A stretch of 64,000 nucleotides of DNA from Epilithonimonas bovis DSM 19482 (GTDB lineage: Bacteria > Bacteroidota > Bacteroidia > Flavobacteriales > Weeksellaceae). Made by a program: the position numbers and the translations under genes. Positions 26,063 to 34,802 of this stretch are shown piece by piece. How positions within the stretch are numbered: position 1 is the first letter of the stretch; every line of letters begins with the position of its first letter. The notes below the pieces were generated by a model, which saw only the letters and a list, made by a program, of their open reading frames with translations, had not been told where the DNA came from and searched no databases. The DNA is taken from NCBI RefSeq assembly GCF_900108115.1, contig NZ_FTPU01000004.1, positions 1-64,000 on the forward strand, read 5' to 3'.

Positions 26063-26746
26063 ATGAAAAGAATTAAATGCATTGTCGTTGATGATGAACC
26101 GCTCGCGGTTTCTTTGCTGGGAAGTTACGTTGAGAAAATTCCGTTTTTTGAGTTGGTTTTTTCTACAGAAAACCCGATTGAAGCTTTAGAATATATCCGG
26201 AAGAATGAAGCAGACCTGATTTTTCTGGACATCCAGATGTCGGAACTCACGGGAATCAACTTTATGAAGATCGTTGGTGATAAAATGAAATATATTCTCA
26301 CGACAGCCTATGCAGAATACGCTTTGGAAGGTTATGAGCATAATGTCATCGATTATCTTCTGAAACCGATTACATTTGATCGTTTCCAAAAAAGTGCTTT
26401 GAAAGCCCAGGAAAGATTTCCGAATGAAACCTCTCAGAATTCTTACTTCTTTATAAAGTCGTCCGGACAGCAGCATAAAATCAATTTTGATGAAATCCTT
26501 TACGTAGAAAGTATCAAAGATTACGTCAGCATCAAAACAGAAAATCAGGAATATATTGTACTGGATACTTTGAAATCATTAGAGAGACAGCTTTCTGATC
26601 GTTTTACAAGGATACATAAGTCGTTTATTGTAAACGTGGATAAAATTATCAGAATTAACCCTAAGACCATTTCCTTATTATCAGAGATAGAAATCCCAAT
26701 GGGAGAGACCTATAAATCTGATTTTTTTCTAAAACTGAAATCCTAA
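26063..26746 (+). CDS. LytTR-family response regulator
   Basis: The 227-residue protein has a receiver domain (VDDEP at the start, phospho-Asp in DLIFLDIQMSE near residue 56, LLKPI near 101) and a C-terminal LytTR DNA-binding domain (about 130-225; INFDEILYVESIKDYVSI, RIHKSFIVNVDKI). It is the evident partner of the LytS-type kinase upstream, separated from it by 164 bp containing the palindromic repeat. Targets may include the divergent outer-membrane genes; inference. Confidence 0.92.
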   Translation: MKRIKCIVVDDEPLAVSLLGSYVEKIPFFELVFSTENPIEALEYIRKNEADLIFLDIQMSELTGINFMKIVGDKMKYILTTAYAEYALEGYEHNVIDYLLKPITFDRFQKSALKAQERFPNETSQNSYFFIKSSGQQHKINFDEILYVESIKDYVSIKTENQEYIVLDTLKSLERQLSDRFTRIHKSFIVNVDKIIRINPKTISLLSEIEIPMGETYKSDFFLKLKS

Positions 26747-26804
26747 ATTATTTTTTTTTACTGATCCGTTAAGGTAAAAGAATCATCTCTGCCGTCATAT
26801 TCGT

Positions 26805-27380
26805 ATGGAGTCGCTATCTTTACAGCCAATGGCCGAAAAAAAATCTGTATCGATTACGGAAGTCGTGAAAAATTACGGTTCCCAGCTCTTGCGCTTTATC
26901 AGTTCTAAAGTGGCAAAGACAGAGGATGCAGAAGATATTCTTCAGGAAGTCTGGTTCCAGACAAGCAGGTTAACCAATCTGGACGAGCTGGAAAATGTAG
27001 GCGCCTGGCTCTACTCGGTTACCCGTAACAAAATAATTGACAGTTATCGGAAAAAGAAAACAGAGTCTCTGGAGGATTTTGTTTATCAGGATGAAGATGG
27101 TGAACTGAATGTGAAAGATATCCTGTTGGCCGATGACAGCAACAGCCCAGAGCTGGCAGTTTTTAAAGATATGTTCTGGAAGGAACTGATGAAAGCGCTG
27201 GACGAGCTACCGGAAAAACAGAAAAGGGTATATGTACAAAATGAGCTGGAGGATAAAACGCTGCAGGAGATTGCAGATGACGAAGGCGAAAATATCAAGA
27301 CGATTATCAGTAGGAAATCTTATGCGGTGAAGCATTTGAGAAAAAGGCTTCAGCAATTGTATACTGATCTAAATAATTAA
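26805..27380 (+). CDS. ECF-type RNA polymerase sigma factor
   Basis: The 191-residue protein has region 2 (KVAKTEDAEDILQEVWFQTSR, about residues 37-57; GAWLYSVTRNKIIDSYRK about 66-83) and region 4 (LDELPEKQKRVYVQNELED, LQEIADDEGENIKTIISRKSY, about 132-175). An alternative ATG lies at residue 9. It follows the LytTR gene by 58 bp and precedes a small membrane protein by 3 bp. No classical anti-sigma gene is beside it unless that protein acts as one. Confidence 0.88.
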   Translation: MESLSLQPMAEKKSVSITEVVKNYGSQLLRFISSKVAKTEDAEDILQEVWFQTSRLTNLDELENVGAWLYSVTRNKIIDSYRKKKTESLEDFVYQDEDGELNVKDILLADDSNSPELAVFKDMFWKELMKALDELPEKQKRVYVQNELEDKTLQEIADDEGENIKTIISRKSYAVKHLRKRLQQLYTDLNN

Positions 27381-27383
27381 AAA

Positions 27384-27782
27384 ATGAGAAAACATAAAAA
27401 GAAATTTTGGCTGATTTTCCCTTTTGTTATTGCGGCAATGGGATTATTTATTTGGTTTTTCCAATGGCTTTGGAATATCCTTTTGCCAGAGATATTAGGT
27501 GTAAAAGCCATTAGTTATTGGCAGGCTTTCGGGATTTTGTTATTATCGAAAATTTTATTCGGAGGTTTTAATGGGAAGAAATTCGGGAGAAGAAATCATT
27601 TCGAAGGGCGTGATGATTTGCGAGCAGGTTGGAAACAAAAATTCGAATCCAGATTTTGCGGCAGTGAAGAAGAGCGGGAAGAATTCAAAAAACGATGGAA
27701 AGAAAAGTTTGAATCCCGATTTTGCGGAGCAGAAGATGAAAAAGAAAAGTTCAAAGAAATGTGGAATCCGAAATCCGAATAG
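27384..27782 (+). CDS. Small membrane protein with a tandem 22-residue repeat
   Basis: The 132-residue protein has two hydrophobic segments (about residues 7-33 and 46-61). A soluble, highly charged tail contains two copies of a 22-residue unit beginning at Trp83 and Trp105, with core KFESRFCG followed by an acidic/basic helix ending in FK. A third Trp127 begins a new unit that is cut off by the stop codon. It starts 3 bp after the sigma-factor gene, hence likely cotranscribed and possibly its membrane regulator. No family recognised. Confidence 0.7.
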   Translation: MRKHKKKFWLIFPFVIAAMGLFIWFFQWLWNILLPEILGVKAISYWQAFGILLLSKILFGGFNGKKFGRRNHFEGRDDLRAGWKQKFESRFCGSEEEREEFKKRWKEKFESRFCGAEDEKEKFKEMWNPKSE

Positions 27783-27804
27783 AAGTTTTGGAATCCAGAT
27801 TTTG
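27630..27804 (+). repeat. 66-bp tandem coding repeat with a decayed third copy
   Basis: Units at 27630-27695 and 27696-27761 encode the repeated KFESRFCG module. Beyond the stop codon, 27791-27804 (GAATCCAGATTTTG) exactly matches 27645-27658 in unit 1, showing that a third unit has lost its frame. Confidence 0.75.
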
Positions 27805-27830
27805 AGCTAAAAGACAATAATGCATAAAAT

Positions 27831-27862
27831 AAAAATTCTCACAAACTTTGTGAGAATTTTTT
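27831..27862. terminator. Intrinsic terminator between convergent genes
   Basis: AATTCTCACA pairs with TGTGAGAATT around a short loop, with A-run and T-run on either side. It separates the tandem-repeat protein gene from the end of the aconitase gene. Confidence 0.88.
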
Positions 27863-27882
27863 TGCAATTAAAAGTTAAATTT

Positions 27883-30153
27883 TCAACCTTGTTTTTCCAT
27901 TTTCTTAATGAGATTAAGAGCAGAACCAGCTTTAAACCATTCGATTTGTCCAGCATTGTAGGTATGGTTAGCTTTAATAATATCTTTAGTTCCATCAGCG
28001 TGAACAAATTCCAAAGTCAATTGTTTGTCAGGTGCAAATTGGTCAAGGTCAAGGAAATTAATGATGTCATCTTCCTGGATTTTATCATAGTCTTCCTTGT
28101 TGTCAAATGTCAAGGCCAGCATTCCTTGTTTCTTAAGGTTTGTTTCGTGGATACGGGCAAAAGATTTTACCAAAACAGCTCTCACGCCAAGATGTCTTGG
28201 TTCCATCGCAGCGTGTTCTCTGGAAGAACCTTCACCATAATTTTCATCACCTACCACAATGGTTGGGATGTGTGCTGCCTTGTATTGTCTTGCAGAATCC
28301 GGCACTGGTTTATATTGCCCGTCCAATTGATTTTTAACTTTGTTGGTTTCCATATTAAAAGCATTCACAGCGCCAATTAGCAAATTGTTGGAAATGTTGT
28401 CAAGGTGTCCGCGATATTTCAGCCAAGGTCCAGCCATAGAAATATGGTCAGTCGTACATTTTCCGTATACTTTGATGAGTAATCTTGCGCCGGTAATATT
28501 GCGTCCATCCCAAGCCGGGAATTCTTCTAATAACTGAAGTCTATCAGATTTTGGCGAAACAATAACTTCTACATTAGAACCATCTTCCGCCGGCGCAATA
28601 TAACCCGGATCGTCCACATCAAATCCTAATCTTGGTAAATCATCTCCGCTTGGTTCGTCAAGAAGAACTTCGATTCCGTCCTTATTTTTAAGTTTATCTG
28701 TTAAAGGGTTGAATCTCAAATCTCCAGCAATTGCCAAAGCTGTAACCAATTCCGGAGAACCTACAAAGGCGTAAGTGTTCGGGTTGCCGTCGGCTCTTTT
28801 GGAGAAGTTTCTGTTAAAGGAATGTACAATCGTATTTTTCTCCTGCTTTTCTGCACCTTCACGAGCCCATTGCCCGATACACGGTCCGCAGGCATTGGCA
28901 AAAACTTTACCGCCAATTTCTTCAAAAGTTTTAATGAAACCATCTCTTTCTACAGTAAATCGTACTTGCTCGGAACCTGGAGTAATGGTATATTCTGCTT
29001 TGACGTCAAGGTTTTTATCTTTAGCTTGTTTAGCAACGGAAGCAGCTCTGGCAATATCTTCGTATGATGAATTGGTACAAGAACCAATTAAGCCAACTTC
29101 AATTTTTGTAGGCCATCCGTTTTTCTCTGCAATTTCTTTCATTTTAGAAATCGGAGTGTAAAGGTCTGGTGTGAAAGGTCCGTTCAGTGCTGGTTCTAGT
29201 TCACTTAAATTGATTTCAATAAGCTGGTCATAATATTTTTCAGGTTCTGCGTGAACTTCTGGGTCAGCTTTCAAAACGTGAGCAATTGCATCTGCTGCAT
29301 CAGCCAAATCTTCTCTGTCGGTTGAACGAAGATATTTGCTCATATTTTGGTCGTACTCAAAAATAGAAGTGGTTGCGCCGATTTCTGCGCCCATATTACA
29401 AATCGTTCCTTTTCCAGTACAAGACAATGAATTCGCACCTTCTCCGAAATATTCTACAATCGCACCAGTTCCACCTTTTACAGTAAGGATTCCGGCTACT
29501 TTTAGAATGATGTCTTTTGGAGCAGCCCAACCATTCAGTCTTCCGGTTAATTTAATACCAATCATTTTGGGGAATTTTAGTTCCCAAGGCATTCCTGCCA
29601 TCACATCAACGGCATCTGCGCCACCAACACCGATGGCGACCATTCCGAGTCCACCCGCATTTGGCGTGTGAGAATCTGTTCCGATCATCATTCCTCCGGG
29701 AAATGCGTAATTTTCTAAAACAACCTGGTGAATGATTCCTGCGCCGGCTTTCCAGAAACCAATTCCGTATTTATTAGAAACCGATTGAAGAAACTGATAA
29801 ACTTCGTTATTTTTGTTTTCGGCTTCTATCAGGTCTTTTGCAGATCCAACTCTTGCTTGTATCAAGTGGTCTAAATGGACGGTAGACGGTACAGCTACTC
29901 TTTTTTTACCGGCCTGCATAAACTGCAAGAGTGCCATTTGAGCTGTTGCATCCTGCATGGCGACACGGTCTGGTGCAAAATCTACATAAGATTCCCCACG
30001 TTTGAATGTGTCTTTATGCTGGCTGGGATATAGGTGCGCACAAAGTATTTTTTCTGAATAAGTAAGAGGCCTTCCCATGAATGCTCTTGCTTCGTTTACT
30101 CTATTTTCGAAGTCAGAGTAAACTTTCTTAATCATATCTAAGTCAAAAGTCAT
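27883..30153 (-). CDS. Aconitate hydratase, mitochondrial-type
   Basis: I use ATG 30153 ([12 protein letters not shown]), 756 residues, since the 13 codons upstream are not family-like. It interconverts citrate and isocitrate. Cysteines for the 4Fe-4S cluster are in [14 protein letters not shown] (near 372) and [10 protein letters not shown] (near 435). [14 protein letters not shown] and the C-terminal swivel domain with [14 protein letters not shown] are also present. The length (about 755) matches the mitochondrial/flavobacterial class rather than AcnA (~890). It lies 250 bp downstream of an acnB gene in the same direction. Confidence 0.95.
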   Translation of the reverse strand: MTFDLDMIKKVYSDFENRVNEARAFMGRPLTYSEKILCAHLYPSQHKDTFKRGESYVDFAPDRVAMQDATAQMALLQFMQAGKKRVAVPSTVHLDHLIQARVGSAKDLIEAENKNNEVYQFLQSVSNKYGIGFWKAGAGIIHQVVLENYAFPGGMMIGTDSHTPNAGGLGMVAIGVGGADAVDVMAGMPWELKFPKMIGIKLTGRLNGWAAPKDIILKVAGILTVKGGTGAIVEYFGEGANSLSCTGKGTICNMGAEIGATTSIFEYDQNMSKYLRSTDREDLADAADAIAHVLKADPEVHAEPEKYYDQLIEINLSELEPALNGPFTPDLYTPISKMKEIAEKNGWPTKIEVGLIGSCTNSSYEDIARAASVAKQAKDKNLDVKAEYTITPGSEQVRFTVERDGFIKTFEEIGGKVFANACGPCIGQWAREGAEKQEKNTIVHSFNRNFSKRADGNPNTYAFVGSPELVTALAIAGDLRFNPLTDKLKNKDGIEVLLDEPSGDDLPRLGFDVDDPGYIAPAEDGSNVEVIVSPKSDRLQLLEEFPAWDGRNITGARLLIKVYGKCTTDHISMAGPWLKYRGHLDNISNNLLIGAVNAFNMETNKVKNQLDGQYKPVPDSARQYKAAHIPTIVVGDENYGEGSSREHAAMEPRHLGVRAVLVKSFARIHETNLKKQGMLALTFDNKEDYDKIQEDDIINFLDLDQFAPDKQLTLEFVHADGTKDIIKANHTYNAGQIEWFKAGSALNLIKKMEKQG

Positions 30154-30329
30154 ATCTGTAATTTTATTTTTATTCCTTGTAATTGTTATCAAATACCATT
30201 CCTAGCTGGTTTTTCAGTTTTATTAATCCTCATGTTTTTTAGACTATTAAGGTACTAAAATATTGTTTTTTTGATGCTATCTGTTTTGTCAAATTAAACC
30301 GGGAGTCATAATATGGAAAGATTCTAAAT

Positions 30330-30368
30330 AAAAAAGGAAGACTTCTGTTGAAATCTCCCTTTTTTTTA
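30330..30368 (-). terminator. Terminator-like hairpin downstream of acnB
   Basis: On the minus strand this is an interrupted stem with outer arms AAAAAGG/CCTTTTT followed by further A/T-rich sequence. It lies between acnB and the second aconitase gene, so the two may be separate transcripts. The stem is imperfect. Confidence 0.5.
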
Positions 30369-30404
30369 TTTGAAAAGTCTTAAGTGACTTTAATTTAAAA
30401 TAAA

Positions 30405-33188
30405 TTAGTGTCCAACTGCAACCAATTCTTTGATGGATGGGACAAAGGTTGTTAAGTCGATTCCTTTTACTGCTTCTTTGTATTCCTCGATGCTTGGGAT
30501 TCTACCTTTGATGGCGGATAAAACAACCACAGGTGTGGATGCCAGAAGAGATTCTCCTTTTTTACGTTCAGAATCTTCAACCACTCTTCCCTGGAAAAGT
30601 CGGGTAGAAGTTGCCAGAACTGTATCTCCCTTTGCCGCTTTTTCCTGATTACCCATACAAAGGTTGCAACCAGGGCGCTCAAGATACATGATGTTTTCGT
30701 ATTCTGTACGGGCGTGGTTTTTTGGAGCGTTATCATCAAATTCGAAACCGGAATATTTTTCCAGTAATTCCCAATCGCCTTCCGCTTTCAGTTCATCAAT
30801 GATATTATAAGTAGGAGCCGCAACAACTAATGGTGCCTGGAATTCTACTTTGCCATTTTGTTTTTCCAGGTTTCTCAACATTTGGGAAACAATCTTAAGG
30901 TCGCCTTTGTGAACCATACAAGATCCTACAAAACCCAAATCTACTTTTTTCTCACCACCGTAATAAGTAAGGTCTCTGATGGTGTCGTGGGTATATCTTT
31001 TAGAAATATCTTCATTATTAACGTCCGGATCCGCAATCATTGGTTCAACAATTTCATCTAGGTTTACAACCACTTCTGCATAATATTTTGCGTTATCATC
31101 AGGCGTCAAAGCTGGTTTTTCACCTGTTTTGATTTCTTCGATTCTCTTATTAGCCTTATTGATCAATCCCTGAAGAACCTCGTTGTGGTTATCCATCCCT
31201 TTGTCAATCATGATTTGGATTCTACCTTTTGCGATTTCTAGAGACTCGATCAGGGTGTCATCTTCAGAAATACAAATGGATGCTTTAGCTTTCATCTCAG
31301 CAGTCCAGTCGGTAAATGTAAAGGCCTGATCTGCCGGAAGTGTTCCGATGTGAACCTCGATAATCCTACCCTGGAAAACGTTTTCACCATCAAATTGTTT
31401 CAACATCTGTGCTTGTGTAGCATGAACCACATCACGGAAATCCATGTATTCTTTCATCTCACCTTTGAAGGTTACTTTTACAGATTCCGGGATTGGCATA
31501 GACGCTTCACCTGTTGCCAAAGCCAATGCTACAGTTCCAGAGTCGGCACCGAAAGCAACACCTTTAGACATCCTTGTGTGGGAATCTCCTCCAATAATAA
31601 TGGCCCACTCGTCCACGGTAATGTCATTCAGAACTTTGTGGATAACATCGGTCATGGCGTGGTATTCTCCTTTTGGATCTCTTGCGGTAATCACGCCGAA
31701 GTCATTCATAAACTTCATCAGTTTAGGAATGTTAGCCTGTGCTTTTTTATCCCAAACCGAAGCGGTGTGGCAGCCGGATTGGTAAGCGCCGTCAACAATT
31801 GGAGAAATTACTGTTGCAGCCATAGATTCCAGTTCCTGAGCTGTCATCAGCCCTGTGGTATCCTGAGAACCAACGATGTTAACTTCTACCCGAACGTCTG
31901 AACCAGCATGTAACAGTTTACCTTCGGGAACGCCTACTGCATTTTTGTTGAAGATTTTTTCAACGGCAGTAAGACCCTGTCCTTCAATCGAAATTTCTTT
32001 TGAAGGCGCAAAAACAGCAGGCGCAGTAATGCCTAAGGTTTTAGCTGCAAAAGTTTGTATTTTTTTACCAAAAACGATGGCGTAAGAACCACCTGCTTTG
32101 ATGAATTCTAATTTTTGAGGTGTGAAGGATTTTGTAATATCTTTCAGTACTCTGTCACCGTTGTATAATTTTTTTTCTTTGGTATTAATCGTCAAAACAG
32201 TTCCTGTCGCAACAGAATAAGCTTCTTCCAAAACAGGTTCTCCTTTTTCGTTTCTTACCAGTTCGCCATTCTCATCGTGTTTTTTCACCCAGTTTTGAAG
32301 GTCGATTCCGATACCTCCGGTTACATCAACTGTTGTTAAGAAAATCGGAGAAATACCGTTGGTTCCGGCCACAATTGGCGCAATATTCACAAACGGAATG
32401 TAAGGGCTAGCCCGTTTACCAGTCCACAATGCCACATTGTTCACACCCGACATACGGGAAGAGCCAACGCCCATTGTTCCTTTTTCTGCGATTAACATCA
32501 CGCTTGCATCAGGATGTTGGGCTTGTAAAGCTTTTATCTCTTCCTGTTGCTCAGGTGACATCATACATTTGCCGTGTAATTCGCGGTCAGAGCGTGAGTG
32601 TGCCTGGTTTCCCGGCGATAATAAATCGGTAGAGATGTCTCCTTCTGCAGCAATGTAAGTCACAACTTTGATTTCTTCCGGTACTTCCGGAAGCTTTGTG
32701 AAAAACTCTGCTTTTGCATAACTTTCCAATATATCTTTGGCTATCTCGTTACCTGCTTCGTAAGCTGCTTTTAATCGGTCAGTATCTGCATCGTACAAGA
32801 AAACCTGTGTTTTAAGAACTTTAGCAGCCTCTTTCGCAATAGTCTGATCCTCATTATCAAGAGCCAGGTCCAACAATACTTTGATAGATGGTCCTCCCTT
32901 CATGTGTGACAGCAGTTCAAAGGCATACGCAGGCGTAATCTCTTCTACAGTTGCGATCCCCAAAATGATTTCTTTAAGAAACTGAGCCTTTACGCCGGCA
33001 GCACTTGTGGTGCCCGGTAAGGTGTTGTAGATAAAAAAGGTAAGGGAATCTTTCCTGTACTCATTATTGACGTCTCTTATCTGAGCAATAATCTCGCTAA
33101 GTAATGCGGCACTGTCAATGGGTTTTGGGTGAAGTCCCTGTGTTTCTCTTTCTTCAATTTCTTTAAGGTAATCCTGATACAAGTTCAT
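30405..33188 (-). CDS. acnB: Bifunctional aconitate hydratase 2/2-methylisocitrate dehydratase
   Basis: The 927-residue protein has the AcnB order: N-terminal HEAT-like helical domain (about residues 1-160), swivel domain (about 165-390) and three catalytic domains. Cluster cysteines appear in GFVGSCMVHKGDL and RPGCNLCMGNQ. IIGGDSHTRMSKGVAFGADSG is the substrate/cluster block. It acts in the TCA cycle and, in some organisms, the methylcitrate cycle. A TAAATTTG box lies at 33346-33339 on this strand, about 150 bp upstream. Confidence 0.95.
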   Translation of the reverse strand: MNLYQDYLKEIEERETQGLHPKPIDSAALLSEIIAQIRDVNNEYRKDSLTFFIYNTLPGTTSAAGVKAQFLKEIILGIATVEEITPAYAFELLSHMKGGPSIKVLLDLALDNEDQTIAKEAAKVLKTQVFLYDADTDRLKAAYEAGNEIAKDILESYAKAEFFTKLPEVPEEIKVVTYIAAEGDISTDLLSPGNQAHSRSDRELHGKCMMSPEQQEEIKALQAQHPDASVMLIAEKGTMGVGSSRMSGVNNVALWTGKRASPYIPFVNIAPIVAGTNGISPIFLTTVDVTGGIGIDLQNWVKKHDENGELVRNEKGEPVLEEAYSVATGTVLTINTKEKKLYNGDRVLKDITKSFTPQKLEFIKAGGSYAIVFGKKIQTFAAKTLGITAPAVFAPSKEISIEGQGLTAVEKIFNKNAVGVPEGKLLHAGSDVRVEVNIVGSQDTTGLMTAQELESMAATVISPIVDGAYQSGCHTASVWDKKAQANIPKLMKFMNDFGVITARDPKGEYHAMTDVIHKVLNDITVDEWAIIIGGDSHTRMSKGVAFGADSGTVALALATGEASMPIPESVKVTFKGEMKEYMDFRDVVHATQAQMLKQFDGENVFQGRIIEVHIGTLPADQAFTFTDWTAEMKAKASICISEDDTLIESLEIAKGRIQIMIDKGMDNHNEVLQGLINKANKRIEEIKTGEKPALTPDDNAKYYAEVVVNLDEIVEPMIADPDVNNEDISKRYTHDTIRDLTYYGGEKKVDLGFVGSCMVHKGDLKIVSQMLRNLEKQNGKVEFQAPLVVAAPTYNIIDELKAEGDWELLEKYSGFEFDDNAPKNHARTEYENIMYLERPGCNLCMGNQEKAAKGDTVLATSTRLFQGRVVEDSERKKGESLLASTPVVVLSAIKGRIPSIEEYKEAVKGIDLTTFVPSIKELVAVGH

Positions 33189-33338
33189 ATAGATGTCTTT
33201 ATAAATTTTAATTGCAAAACATATCTGATTTTTGGCGAAAGATTTCGGCGTCTGTCAGAATTATGTTTATGCATAAGGTTTTTATATCATAGAAAATACT
33301 GAAGATATTACCATGATTTTATTTTAGTTAAATTCGCC

Positions 33339-33346
33339 CAAATTTA
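33339..33346 (-). promoter_or_regulatory. Candidate -7 box for acnB
   Basis: TAAATTTG on the minus strand matches TAnnTTTG. It would give an ~145 nt leader. The rest of the 272 bp acnB/DUF2752 spacer is AT-rich with no further structure seen, apart from a plus-strand TAGATTTG at 33396-33403 that could serve the DUF2752 gene. Confidence 0.45.
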
Positions 33347-33460
33347 CGAAATTCTAAAGTTTTTAAGAATAGAATAATTTAGATTTAAAATAAATTAGAT
33401 TTGTTTTTTCTATATTTTGTTTTTGTATCATAATAATTTATAATTTCTGAATCCAATCAA

Positions 33461-33886
33461 GTGAGAGTGCATCTTAATAATCTGTTTAATAAAAAAAATG
33501 TAGGATATATAATAGTTGTCGCTTTGGTGGTGGTAATTATAGCGGTGTATTATTTTTTGAATCCTTCTGACAGTCCTTTATTTTTATCATGCCCTTTAAA
33601 ATCTGTTACGGGTTATGACTGTCCGGGTTGCGGTTCCCAGCGGGCTTTGCATGCCTTGTTGCATGGGCGTTTTGCAGAGGCATTTGGTTTTAATCCTTTA
33701 TTTGTGATTTCTATCCCTTTGGTTTTATTGATTTTGCTCATTTCGTGGATTAACCAATACAGATCTGCGGAACAACAAATTTTGTTTTACCGTTCAAAAG
33801 CATTCTTAATCATTGTATTAATAATAGTTTTACTATTTTCGCTCTTTCGGAATACTGATTGCTACCATGGTATTTTTGAAAATTAG
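33461..33886 (+). CDS. DUF2752 membrane protein
   Basis: The 141-residue protein most likely starts at GTG 33461 (MRVHLNNLF); no in-frame ATG precedes the first helix. Helices lie at about residues 16-34, 81-98 and 113-129. The DUF2752 signature is CPLKSVTGYDCPGCGSQRALHAL written here in two parts: CPLKSVTGYDC and PGCGSQRALHALLHG. The family is of unknown function; conserved cysteines suggest metal or redox chemistry at the membrane. It is followed by a WG-repeat protein after 14 bp. Confidence 0.88.
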   Translation: MRVHLNNLFNKKNVGYIIVVALVVVIIAVYYFLNPSDSPLFLSCPLKSVTGYDCPGCGSQRALHALLHGRFAEAFGFNPLFVISIPLVLLILLISWINQYRSAEQQILFYRSKAFLIIVLIIVLLFSLFRNTDCYHGIFEN

Positions 33887-33900
33887 AAACACACACTAAG

Positions 33901-34566
33901 ATGAAAAACCTATTACGCATACTGTTTGTATCTGGCTTTGTGCTGGCTTATTCTCAACAAAACAATAGTATCCCAAAATTGATCCCTCAGGCTATCAATG
34001 GAAAAAAAGGCTATGTCAATCAAAAAGGCCAGGAAGTGATAAAGCCGGAGTATAATATTGCCATGTTTTTTTCCGAAGACTGTAATCTGCTTAACTCGCC
34101 CAAGAAGACTGTCAGAGTTTTTGGCTCTGCTAATTATGCCACTGTGGAGAAAGATAAAATCAGTTACCGGATCAATAAAAAAGGCGCCCGTGTTTATCAG
34201 TACAAAAAATCCGATCTTGGGAAATGCGAAATGTCTTATGAGCCACCTATATATAAACCTTTTGCCCTGAGTGGTGCTTATGGGCTGGTAAGCAAAGATG
34301 ACATAGATCTGGGCGGTTACAAAGATTTTGACATCTATCCTCAATACGACATGCTCTATGTGCTAAGTGGTGACAGGGAAAATCCGATGATTGTTGCCGT
34401 AAAAAATAATAAATTCGGTGTTGTAGATAAGGCAAACAAGGTTATCATTCCTTTTGTATATAATGATATCAAGGTTAACCTGTCCTGGAAGACAGCTCAT
34501 CTGTTTGAAGTTTCGCAGGATGGTAAAAATTATTATTTCGTTGATGAAAATAATAAAGCGTATTAA
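33901..34566 (+). CDS. WG-repeat secreted protein
   Basis: The 221-residue protein has a signal peptide (MKNLLRILFVSGFVLAYSQQ). WG-type beta repeats follow, recognisable as AINGKKGYVNQKGQEVIKPEYN, here split as NGKKGYVNQKG and EVIKPEYN, and again KNNKFGVVDKANKVIIPFVY. WG repeats are protein- or ligand-binding modules of unknown specific role. It is likely periplasmic or on the surface. It precedes the TPP riboswitch by about 30 bp but need not be related to it. Confidence 0.82.
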   Translation: MKNLLRILFVSGFVLAYSQQNNSIPKLIPQAINGKKGYVNQKGQEVIKPEYNIAMFFSEDCNLLNSPKKTVRVFGSANYATVEKDKISYRINKKGARVYQYKKSDLGKCEMSYEPPIYKPFALSGAYGLVSKDDIDLGGYKDFDIYPQYDMLYVLSGDRENPMIVAVKNNKFGVVDKANKVIIPFVYNDIKVNLSWKTAHLFEVSQDGKNYYFVDENNKAY

Positions 34567-34595
34567 TTAAAAATAATGTAATTTCGCAGCCAGTA

Positions 34596-34673
34596 ATTGA
34601 AGGGGTGCTGTCACAAGCTGAGATTATACCCAATGAACCTGGAACAGGTAATGCTGTTTAGGGAATTTTTGAA
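34596..34673 (+). ncRNA. TPP riboswitch (THI element)
   Basis: Core motifs are in order: GGGGTGCTG, then GCTGAGA, ACCC, GAACCTG, then GGTAATGCTG and TTAGGGAA. These are the conserved thiamine-pyrophosphate-sensing elements. It lies about 130 bp upstream of a TonB-dependent receptor gene in the same direction and should repress it when TPP is plentiful. The expression platform between 34674 and 34802 contains repeated TGTA/TACA words that can pair. Confidence 0.93.
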
Positions 34674-34674
34674 A

Positions 34675-34750
34675 TGTAACAATAGAACAATGTAGCGGTG
34701 TAACAATCAATAATTGATACATTGGTAAATTTTAAAATTGGTACATTGTA
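34675..34750 (+). repeat. Short repeat tract between riboswitch and receptor gene
   Basis: The stretch contains direct TGTAACAAT-type words and an inverted pair CAATGTA (34687 region) with TACATTG (34719 and 34743 regions). It may form the riboswitch expression platform, or be an independent intergenic repeat that moved in. Confidence 0.5.
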
Positions 34751-34802
34751 TTTAATCGCCCCTTTTATTCCTATAAATTTTAACAATCAAAAATTTAAAA
34801 GA

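Noticed and set aside
27820-28380. 186-codon plus-strand open frame opposite the 3' end of an aconitase gene
   Set aside because: It is fully antisense to a well-conserved aconitase, has no recognisable domain and begins at the terminator; treated as a chance frame.
31350-31901. 183-codon plus-strand frame inside acnB
   Set aside because: Antisense to the conserved acnB catalytic domains, with Cys/His-rich low-credibility composition typical of shadow frames.
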